NCBI RefSeq assembly: GCF_047824785.1
Contig: NZ_CP181167.1
Span: 1,860,001 to 1,924,000 of the forward strand
Direction of reading: 5' to 3'
Origin: Nitrobacter sp039808345
Lineage (GTDB): Bacteria; Pseudomonadota; Alphaproteobacteria; Rhizobiales; Xanthobacteraceae
Length of the DNA: 64,000 nt
Below the pieces are notes generated by a model. The model had not been told where the DNA came from. It saw nothing but the letters and a program-made list of their open reading frames with translations, and made no database searches. Made by a program: the position numbers and the translations under genes. This document shows, piece by piece, positions 17,292-23,930 of this stretch. Every line of letters begins with the position of its first letter. Positions within the stretch are counted from its first letter, which is position 1.

Positions 17292-17814
17292 AAATATACA
17301 AATAAAATCAACGGTCTAAAACGCTCACCCCGACCCGATTATGAGAACAGATCGGGACAAAAGCAGACCTTCGGGGACGTTTCGGGACAAAAAGTCCCGA
17401 GGAAAATCCCGAGGTTTCGGGACCGAATCGCTAGCGCCACCCGGCACCGTGTGTTTTCGGGTACCGGCCGAAATGATCGAAACAGGCTAGTACCACCTTC
17501 TGCAAGGCCGTATTCGGCGAGAAGGCGCCCCGATCGGCAACCCGGAAGGCAAGAAGGGCCATAGGTGGGGGAAGCGGAAGCCGGCGAGGGATCGGTAGCG
17601 AAAAATTTTCAGCCGAGGGGTTCAAAAATCATTCGCTCGAACGTCTTACTATTGAGGGATCGTCTTGCTTCTCCGGTGCCGGTTCCTCCTGTAGGAACAT
17701 TCGTCTGCCACGAGGGTTGTAGGTATCGGAACGGGGCACCTTCCGCACCCGCGCGACCCCGAACCCGAACTGGCCCGTCGATTGATCTCCGTCCCGGCGG
17801 GCCTTTTTGCGAGG
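17292..17814. other. Left prophage arm with CGGGAC motif cluster
   Basis: A 523-nt stretch inside attL without a credible gene. At 17,353-17,423 it holds six copies of a CGGGA motif in alternating orientation: CGGGAC at 17,353, CGGGGAC at 17,372, CGGGAC at 17,383, GTCCCG at 17,394, ATCCCG at 17,406 and CGGGAC at 17,418. The sub-sequence TCCCGAGGAAAATCCCGAGG (17,394-17,413) recurs with one change at 53,971-53,990, next to attR. Such flanking repeats are what integrase arm-type sites look like; this is inference. Confidence 0.5.
17772..17808 (+). terminator. Rho-independent terminator, left prophage arm
   Basis: A 9-bp stem, GGCCCGTCG (17,772-17,780) with CGGCGGGCC (17,795-17,803, one T-G pair), and a 14-nt loop, is followed by TTTTT. 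The T-run is on the + strand, so it would stop rightward transcription entering from tRNA-Arg, just before the end of the leftward late operon. Confidence 0.55.
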
Positions 17815-18003
17815 CTACGTCACCCTCTCCCCCGCCCCCTCCATCATCAGCCACCCGAGCAGCAGCAGCGTTACTCCCGCTCCGAGCACCCTGCCCGCCA
17901 GATCGCTCCCGCTGTCGCAAAGGCGCATCCAGCCGGCGACAAAGACCAGCACGAACCCGAAGCTGAACAGCAGGGAGCCGATCGAGTTGAGGATGGCGGT
18001 CAC
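17815..18003 (-). CDS. Small two-helix membrane protein, prophage
   Basis: A 62-aa protein from a GTG start at 18,003 whose first bases overlap the upstream stop (GTGA). The frame is open further upstream, but that part reads as a shadow of the neighbouring gene. Two hydrophobic segments cover about residues 8-27 and 36-52, joined by a short polar loop. It is the last gene of the leftward late operon, downstream of the lysis genes. Size and topology would suit a class II holin or a small envelope protein; no family is recognised. Confidence 0.55.
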   Translation of the reverse strand: MTAILNSIGSLLFSFGFVLVFVAGWMRLCDSGSDLAGRVLGAGVTLLLLGWLMMEGAGERVT

Positions 18004-18509
18004 GTCCCTGCCCTCGGATCGACGATCGTGAACCCCGCAATCGAGCGCGGATGGATGCGGGTCTTGCCCCGGCCGGAGTTGGCGTCCCAGACCAGCCATA
18101 CCTTGCCGTGCAGGTGCCGCTTGAGCACGAACACATGGCCTCGCCGCGCCGCGACCATGCCGGGAGCCTTTGCCGCTCTCGGAAAGCGCAGCCAGTTCGC
18201 CGCGAGGTTCAGCCTCGGGATGATCCGGCCGAAGATGTGGAGCGATGCCCCGCAGCCGCAGTATCGGCGCGGGCAGCCAGCCGGGCGACCGCCGACAATG
18301 CGACCAGCGCCGGTGGCCATGACGCGGTGAAGGCCGGGAGGCATGGGGGCCGGTCTTTTGCTCATTTTTGAACGAAAGGCTTTACGCTTCAAATACTTGA
18401 GGCTGCCGGACGACCTCGATAATGTCGATGTCGTCTGCCTCGGCCTCGCATCGGCAGCGTGGATCGTCAGGACGCACAGCAGCGCGCCGGCGAGAAGTCG
18501 CAGGATCAT
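18000..18509 (-). CDS. Secreted prophage protein with Cys/His pattern, function unknown
   Basis: A 169-aa protein with a clear signal peptide (MILRLLAGALLCVLTIHAA then DA) and a basic spacer. The C-terminal part is compact: RRYCGCGASLHIFGR, then RRGHVFVLKRH and WLVWDANSGRGKTRIHPRS. A Cys followed by GHVFV and a D/N resembles the order of papain-like CHAP/NlpC wall hydrolases, and the lysis-gene context fits. The similarity is only by eye, so the function is left open. Confidence 0.6.
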   Translation of the reverse strand: MILRLLAGALLCVLTIHAADARPRQTTSTLSRSSGSLKYLKRKAFRSKMSKRPAPMPPGLHRVMATGAGRIVGGRPAGCPRRYCGCGASLHIFGRIIPRLNLAANWLRFPRAAKAPGMVAARRGHVFVLKRHLHGKVWLVWDANSGRGKTRIHPRSIAGFTIVDPRAGT

Positions 18510-18619
18510 GGTGTCTCCGTGGATTTCCGGATATGGTCAGAAGGTCGGCGGCGTTGCCTCCGACTAGGGACTGCCGGTGTTGTAGGCCCCCAGCCCCTGC
18601 TGGCAGTCCCGATCACGCA

Positions 18620-18928
18620 TCACCGCAGCCGCGATTCATTCCGGATCAGTTCGAGCGCCGACTTGCACGCCAGCAGCGCGTCCCGGCACTCCTTGAGTAG
18701 ATCGTTGGCGCGGCGGCTTTCTTCAGCGATGTCGTGCACCGCCTCCATCATGTCGTGGAGCGGCCCCATCATCAGCCATTGCGGGATCGGATCAGGAGCC
18801 CGGCCTTTGTCCTTCGACGCCTTAAAGATCATGTAGACGCCGCCGAGCAGGATCAGGATTGCGACGGCGGCCTGGATGATCGGGAATTGCCCGAGGGCAC
18901 CAAACGCCTCCTTAGACGCCCCTTCCAT
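18620..18928 (-). CDS. Single-pass membrane protein, possible holin
   Basis: A 102-aa protein with one membrane helix (about residues 17-35, IIQAAVAILILLGGVYMIF) followed by a cytoplasmic or periplasmic helical stretch rich in Asp/Glu/Arg that could be coiled coil. Its start overlaps the upstream four-helix protein by 17 nt. In the lysis cassette (spanins and endolysin upstream in the same operon) a holin or antiholin role is plausible but unproven. Confidence 0.6.
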   Translation of the reverse strand: MEGASKEAFGALGQFPIIQAAVAILILLGGVYMIFKASKDKGRAPDPIPQWLMMGPLHDMMEAVHDIAEESRRANDLLKECRDALLACKSALELIRNESRLR

Positions 18929-19346
18929 AATGGTCCCTCATCGCCAGCGCCCGGTAGACCGACAACAATTCAACGCAGGTGAAGACCAGGCAGAACGGCG
19001 CGTTGAGCGACGTGAGCTTTTCGGGTGGAAGAACGATCAGGCTCAGGAACATCTGCGACCACAGAAGCGCCCCGGCGAGAGCGCCGATCGACCGTATCCA
19101 CGGCCCATATTTCGGCCAGTGGCCGTTCGCGATCAACGCGGCCATGCGGATGGCGCCACCCACAACGAAACCGGCAGCAACCATGTCGCCGGAAATGTAG
19201 ACCAGCAGCATGTCCAGCGCGTGGTAATCGGTCGGGACCGGCGCGGCGATAATCTGCACGCCGATGCCGAGCATGACGCACGCCGCCGCGACCTCGGAAA
19301 TGCGGTTGTTGAAATGGATTAAGATGCCGCGGAGGGAGCACGTCAT
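18912..19346 (-). CDS. Four-helix membrane protein, holin candidate
   Basis: A 144-aa protein. ATG at 19,346 is preferred because it overlaps the Rz1-like stop by 4 nt (ATGA) and skips a basic N-terminal shadow. Four hydrophobic segments are visible (roughly residues 16-36, 44-64, 79-98 and 110-128) with short charged loops. It lies directly after the spanin pair and endolysin, where many phages carry the holin. No family signature is recognised, so holin is inference from topology and place. Confidence 0.6.
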   Translation of the reverse strand: MTCSLRGILIHFNNRISEVAAACVMLGIGVQIIAAPVPTDYHALDMLLVYISGDMVAAGFVVGGAIRMAALIANGHWPKYGPWIRSIGALAGALLWSQMFLSLIVLPPEKLTSLNAPFCLVFTCVELLSVYRALAMRDHYGRGV

Positions 19347-19642
19347 CGCTGATTCCCGTAAGCTTCGCGCACCCCGCCGTACCACTTCCTGAAATTCAGG
19401 ATCGTGGTGTTGGCGCGCTTTCGGCCGGCGCGTTCTCGAGCAGCAACGGCGATCGCGCTTTCGCCTGCTTTCGGATCCGGGACGCTGACCGTCTTTGCAA
19501 AAGCAGGCGTCGCAGGGAGATTGCGCGCCAGCGGCTCGATGCCACGACTAGCGCAGCCGCCGAGCATCAGGCTCGCTGAGAAGACACTGATCAGCAACAG
19601 GACGCCTCGCGAGTTCGGCTTCGAGTTTTTCTTGAACTTCAC
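19343..19642 (-). CDS. Rz1-like outer-membrane spanin lipoprotein
   Basis: A 99-aa protein with a basic N terminus, a hydrophobic stretch and the lipobox LMLGGC (Cys about residue 29), followed by Pro/Ala-containing text. Its start region overlaps the 3' end of the Rz-like gene by 95 nt in another frame, the hallmark nesting of Rz/Rz1. As o-spanin it would bind the inner-membrane partner through the periplasm and fuse the membranes at lysis. It is longer than lambda Rz1 (60 aa) but the arrangement is convincing. Confidence 0.75.
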   Translation of the reverse strand: MKFKKNSKPNSRGVLLLISVFSASLMLGGCASRGIEPLARNLPATPAFAKTVSVPDPKAGESAIAVAARERAGRKRANTTILNFRKWYGGVREAYGNQR

Positions 19643-19886
19643 GGTCTACCCTTTCCTGTTCGGACTGTTCTGCTGAAATGGTATCGTCGAGCTTCTGCTG
19701 AAGCTGGCCGATCGCGATGTCGCGCTGCATGATTTCGACGGCACGTTGATGGGCGGCCGCCTCGCACCTGCGGCGCTCGGAATTGATGCCGGACTGCCTG
19801 ATACCGACGACAGCGGCCAGCACCAGGCCGCCGATGATCAGGTATCGGCCCATGGTCGACGCAAAGAATGCAAGGATGGCTGCCAT
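19548..19886 (-). CDS. Rz-like inner-membrane spanin
   Basis: A 112-aa protein with one N-terminal membrane anchor (about 14-29, RYLIIGGLVLAAVVGI) and a long charged helix (residues ~35-95, QRDIAIGQLQQKLDDTIS type heptads) reaching into the periplasm. That is the i-spanin layout. The downstream lipoprotein gene starts inside it. It shares one base with the endolysin gene upstream. Confidence 0.75.
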   Translation of the reverse strand: MAAILAFFASTMGRYLIIGGLVLAAVVGIRQSGINSERRRCEAAAHQRAVEIMQRDIAIGQLQQKLDDTISAEQSEQERVDREVQEKLEAELARRPVADQCLLSEPDARRLR

Positions 19887-21007
19887 CAGTTCAGCCTCCC
19901 CGTTCGCTTGGCGTCGACGATGCTTTCGGTCGCCTTATTGGCGCTGAGATAGATCAGCAGAGCGACGCCTGCGATGCCGACGAACCAGAGCCAGCCGGGG
20001 ACATCACGAAACCAGGTCGTGAACGGCTGCACGTATTCGCGGGCGGCGTGAAATTGCTCGGCCAGCCCTTGAAAGAGCGCTGCGATCATGGCTCCGAAGC
20101 CGACGACCTTCGCCCAGAACCGTTGCCACAGCGTCTGCTTGACGGCTGGCACCGCGGGCGCGATGTCGTTCGCGGTAATTTTGATACGGTCGACGTCGAC
20201 CGGCCGATACCATCCATCGGCGATGCTCTGGTCGATCGACGCAATCAAAGCCGCATCAATGACAGGCGCACCGGGCAGCACCTTGTCGTTCTTATAGGCG
20301 GCGATGGCGGCGGCCGTCTTGCTGCCCCAGATACCGTCGATGCCGCCCACCTCGTGATAGCCGAGCCTGTCCAGCTTGCGCTGCACCGTCTCGATGTTGA
20401 TCGACGCTGCTGCCAGCACGGGCCTGAGCGGGCTGTCCTCGAGCTCGTCGGCCGGCGCATCCGGCTCGGTCTCGTCAAAAAACTTCACCGGCTCACGCCA
20501 GGCTGGCGGAGGCGGCGACTGTGGCTGGCGGCCGCCGTTGTCGACGAACTCGAAATGCATCCAGTCCGGGCGACCTCGGTACCAGCCGCCCCACATCGCC
20601 CCTTGCCGGCAGAAGGCATCGACCACGAACTGCGGCATGGTGCCCTTCTTCACACCGAGCGCATTCTCGCCGGCGTTCAGGTCGATCGCGGCAGCATAGG
20701 CATGGTTCGACCACTTCGTCTTTGAACCGCGCACCTTGCGGTGATTGTAGGCACCGGCGTAGCGGGACACGCCGGCCGCGTCGATCTTGGCCTGATCGTG
20801 CTGGCAGTAGTCCCAGATTTCGTTCAGCGCCGCGAGCAGAGCGGGAGCTGCCTTGCGGTGAAACTGGATCGCCTTGACCCGCTTGCCCTCGTAATACATC
20901 GCAAATGGCGGCACCACGGGCACCATCTGCGGACCGATCTGCCCCTTGCCCGGATCGCCATAGAAGGCGTTCCGCGCCGCTTGATTGTCCTTCGGCCATT
21001 TGGTCAT
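19886..21007 (-). CDS. Endolysin: M15 peptidase with peptidoglycan-binding domain and C-terminal membrane anchor
   Basis: A 373-aa modular lysin. Residues ~85-155 form an M15-type zinc peptidase: the metal ligands appear as H102 and D109 in SNHAYAAAIDLN, and H151 in DWMHFEF. Residues ~205-260 resemble a PG_binding_1 domain (QRKLDRLGYHEVGGIDGIWG). The last ~40 residues hold a membrane helix (VPGWLWFVGIAGVALLIYL). It would cut peptide cross-links of murein. The C-terminal anchor is unusual for a lambda-type soluble endolysin and suggests membrane tethering before release. It heads the lysis cassette. Confidence 0.88.
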   Translation of the reverse strand: MTKWPKDNQAARNAFYGDPGKGQIGPQMVPVVPPFAMYYEGKRVKAIQFHRKAAPALLAALNEIWDYCQHDQAKIDAAGVSRYAGAYNHRKVRGSKTKWSNHAYAAAIDLNAGENALGVKKGTMPQFVVDAFCRQGAMWGGWYRGRPDWMHFEFVDNGGRQPQSPPPPAWREPVKFFDETEPDAPADELEDSPLRPVLAAASINIETVQRKLDRLGYHEVGGIDGIWGSKTAAAIAAYKNDKVLPGAPVIDAALIASIDQSIADGWYRPVDVDRIKITANDIAPAVPAVKQTLWQRFWAKVVGFGAMIAALFQGLAEQFHAAREYVQPFTTWFRDVPGWLWFVGIAGVALLIYLSANKATESIVDAKRTGRLN

Positions 21008-21220
21008 AGGTTCTCGTCCCCGGAAAAGAGGTTGGTTGGGCTCAGGTTGTGGGATTGCGGCCGCCTACGCGCTGCGGTGAACGATCAATGCCCGGTCAGG
21101 CCGCACGCCAGCGCCCCCGGAATCGAGGTTGGGCATTGGTGGGTCCTTTGGGTTTACTCGGAGAGGTTGGGGTTGGGGCAGCCTTCGTTTGGCTCCGCTT
21201 GAAGTATCAAGCCCAACGGC

Positions 21221-22516
21221 TCACGAAAGTAGATCGTGGCTTTCTGCTTTCGGCAAATCAACGCCAGCCGGACTGCGATGCACACGCCTGTACAGTTCCA
21301 GCAACCGCGCGGAGTTCGCGACCGGATTAAAGTTCTTCTGTGCGAGCAACCGGGCATTTTGCCCCATCTCTATAGATTTGTCTCGGTTGTCAGCGAGGTA
21401 ACAGATTGCTTCAGCGAGCGCCGGAGGGGATTTTTCTGGGATAGACAGTCCAGTTTCGCCATGGACCAGCGTGTCGGGCTTAGGGTTCTCGACCGCAACA
21501 ATGCTGGGCACCCCGGCGAAGGCAGCCTCAAAAACAGGTCGTCCGGCTGCTTTGAGATGCGAGGGAAACGTCAGAACGTCGAAGGCGCTATAGGCGGTCG
21601 AGATATCACGGGTCGGTCCAAGGAGATGAAAGCGCGCGTCGATCCCGTACTCGCTTATCTTACTCACGACATCCGACCCGACATTTTGAGCCAAACCGAG
21701 TGAACCCAATACCTTTGCTCTTAAACTGCGATCATTTCCCGTCATACCGCCAACGATGGCGAACTGAATATCGCGCCGTTTGTTGCAAACGATCTTTGCC
21801 GCCTCCACCAGGTCCATAATACCCTTAGAGGCGTGCAGGCTTCCTACGTACCCAACCGTGAACAATCCCTCTGTTAGCGTCTTGTCTAACCGCTCCTTGA
21901 AAGCTGGATCGGGAAGATCGGACGCTGGAGAAAAGGAATTGTGCAAGACCTCGATGTTAATGTCCTGCGGCAGCGAGGACCGCACTGTCTCATCGATCGC
22001 AATCACGAGGTTAGCTTGCGAGTGCAGTATCGATCGGATCAGCCTGGATCGCTTGCTGCTAACGATATTATTCTGCGGTGATCTTACATGAACGATCATC
22101 GGGGCTCTGAAGATCAGACGTGCGATCAGCCCAGGTATGATCTCTGTAATCTCGTTTACATGAATGACGTCAATGCTGCGCCATTTACGTTTCGCTTTGA
22201 TAATACTCGCCAGGGTATAAGGCGCATGGAAGGCTTCCCGGATCAGGACCAGCCAGCGAGCCCCTCTGTAGTGGCTATACTGTGTGTTATCGAAACGTGT
22301 TAATCCACGAGTGACAACCACATCCTTAGCCAGCTTTCTATAGTATTCGAGAGCCGTGCCATTGGCCGCCACAAAGTACCCTTCAACAGAACCGGACGGC
22401 AGAGACCTGATCGCCTCATACAAGCTCCGCGAAGCTCCACCAAACGGACCCACACCATCAACGTAGAGCACCCGAATGCGTCGGCAATTGCCCTCAATCC
22501 CTCGTCGATTCGACAC
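21221..22516 (-). CDS. Family 4 (group 1) glycosyltransferase, prophage cargo
   Basis: A 431-aa GT-B enzyme. The N-terminal domain has VLYVDGVGPFGGASRSLYEA and VIHVNEITE. The C-terminal domain has VGYVGSLHASKGIMDLVEA and the donor-binding stretch FDVLTFPSHLKAAGRPVFEAAFAG, with the E of the GT4 EX7E motif. Such enzymes build lipopolysaccharide or capsule repeats. Base composition looks clearly lower in GC than the phage genes on both sides. It is divergent from the O-antigen ligase-like gene, and their 5' ends lie within ~75 nt. A lysogenic-conversion role (altering host surface sugar) is inferred. Confidence 0.85.
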   Translation of the reverse strand: MSNRRGIEGNCRRIRVLYVDGVGPFGGASRSLYEAIRSLPSGSVEGYFVAANGTALEYYRKLAKDVVVTRGLTRFDNTQYSHYRGARWLVLIREAFHAPYTLASIIKAKRKWRSIDVIHVNEITEIIPGLIARLIFRAPMIVHVRSPQNNIVSSKRSRLIRSILHSQANLVIAIDETVRSSLPQDINIEVLHNSFSPASDLPDPAFKERLDKTLTEGLFTVGYVGSLHASKGIMDLVEAAKIVCNKRRDIQFAIVGGMTGNDRSLRAKVLGSLGLAQNVGSDVVSKISEYGIDARFHLLGPTRDISTAYSAFDVLTFPSHLKAAGRPVFEAAFAGVPSIVAVENPKPDTLVHGETGLSIPEKSPPALAEAICYLADNRDKSIEMGQNARLLAQKNFNPVANSARLLELYRRVHRSPAGVDLPKAESHDLLS

Positions 22517-22589
22517 GAAATCCGCCCCCCGGCCGTCAGATAATTTATTGAATAATCAAGAGGTTACGAAAAAAACGATCCGCGCAGAA

Positions 22590-23921
22590 ATGCCACGCAG
22601 GGTTGCAGAAACGCTCGCTGTAGTGTGCTTTCTTATAGTGTTCCCTGGCTACTACTTCTATCACTATTTTGCTGCTGCTGGGTTCATCCCGCTGCTAATC
22701 AGGGGCTGGTTCATCCTCGGCTGTTTCGCAACCGCAGCGTCCCTTGGTCTCGCATTTCTGCTGACAAGGCCTTTTCCCGGCCCTCAGCTAGCGGTCCATG
22801 CCCTGTTTGGAGCGCTGGCTGCAATCATCGCCGGCAACGCGATCTACCACTATTTTTGGGGCGAAGACTTCCAGCGAGGCCCCGATATCGCAGTAAACGT
22901 CATTATAACCTTGGCTTCTTTCGTTGCGTTATACCTTCTTGGATATTTCGCTTCGACAACCTCGTCACTTCGCGCAGCGACAACATTCAGTCTTCTCGCA
23001 ATGGCCACCCTGGCGGTTGGCTCAATTGACCCGACGACGCTTCAGTTCATCGCGATAAAACGGTTCAATGCCCCTGATGGGGTCGCGGAGTATCAAGGAT
23101 TTGCCTTTGCGTTCGTGACTACAGCCTTGATGGCCCTGGGACTGAACTGGAACTCACGCCTTGAGCCGATTGTGCTTGCAACAGGATTTGCAACCCTCCT
23201 GATCTCAGGATCGCGTAGCGACTTCTATGGTTATGCCGTTATTGCGGCCGGATGGGTCACCCTTCTAATCATCAAGAAGCGCTACCTCACCGCAGCAACA
23301 GGAATCGCAGCCTCCGCAATTCTGACTGCCGCTGTCCTGCTCTTGCCACCTGTGATCGCCGAATACACGTCAAAACCGCATCAGGTAACGCAACCAGAAC
23401 CTTCCGCCGCGACGCCGGCTAAGACCGAGCCATCGCGCACAGAATCATCGCCCCAAAAGGAGCGCAGCCGGTCATCCGACTATACCCTCGACATCGCCAG
23501 ACAAACGGTAATCGTCGATATATCCCAATCGGAATCATGGTCGTTTCGAAAACAGATGCTCGCTCGAGGCTGGGACGATATCAAAGCGTCGCCTTTCTGG
23601 GGCGTATATGCCGGGCAAACCAAGGATGGACGTTCGATCGGATCGTATATCCACAACGGGCTCTCCGCGTGGAGACAGTTTGGGTTGCTAGCTTTCCTCA
23701 TTTATGTGGCGCTATGCGTGGCACCTCCGCTGATCGCATCCTACCAAGTCGTCTTGAGGGGCGAGCACGACCCACTTTGGCTATCGACCCTGTATTTCGG
23801 GACGTTCTGCCTGTTCCTGGTCGTAACAACAAAGGTTATATTTTGGCCGCTCCCGGCACTCGCCTGGGGACTTCTCGCAGGGCGGTTTGCTCAGGATCAG
23901 AGCCAGCTTCAGAATGGCTGA
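22590..23921 (+). CDS. O-antigen ligase/polymerase-like membrane protein, prophage cargo
   Basis: A 443-aa protein with about ten to twelve hydrophobic segments. It has the Wzy/WaaL hallmarks: a GSRSDFYGY segment after the central helices, a large hydrophilic periplasmic loop (about residues 270-350), then GWDDIKASPFWGVYAG and YIHNGLSAWRQFGLLAFLIY, matching the H-N-x-x-L-x8-G pattern of the family. The start is uncertain: ATG at 22,590 is used, and the frame is open to 22,476. It is the only rightward gene within the structural half of the prophage and is convergent with the tail spike (9-nt gap). It is read as a serotype-conversion gene. Confidence 0.8.
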   Translation: MPRRVAETLAVVCFLIVFPGYYFYHYFAAAGFIPLLIRGWFILGCFATAASLGLAFLLTRPFPGPQLAVHALFGALAAIIAGNAIYHYFWGEDFQRGPDIAVNVIITLASFVALYLLGYFASTTSSLRAATTFSLLAMATLAVGSIDPTTLQFIAIKRFNAPDGVAEYQGFAFAFVTTALMALGLNWNSRLEPIVLATGFATLLISGSRSDFYGYAVIAAGWVTLLIIKKRYLTAATGIAASAILTAAVLLLPPVIAEYTSKPHQVTQPEPSAATPAKTEPSRTESSPQKERSRSSDYTLDIARQTVIVDISQSESWSFRKQMLARGWDDIKASPFWGVYAGQTKDGRSIGSYIHNGLSAWRQFGLLAFLIYVALCVAPPLIASYQVVLRGEHDPLWLSTLYFGTFCLFLVVTTKVIFWPLPALAWGLLAGRFAQDQSQLQNG

Positions 23922-23930
23922 CCATATTCC

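Noticed and set aside
17017..17301. A 94-aa leftward frame across tRNA-Arg containing AGFEPATRG
   Set aside because: It is the antisense of the tRNA gene; this peptide is a common false prediction over tRNAs.
17609..18136. A 175-aa leftward frame
   Set aside because: Low-complexity Arg/Gly/Ser text that overlaps two better-supported genes in other frames and a terminator hairpin.
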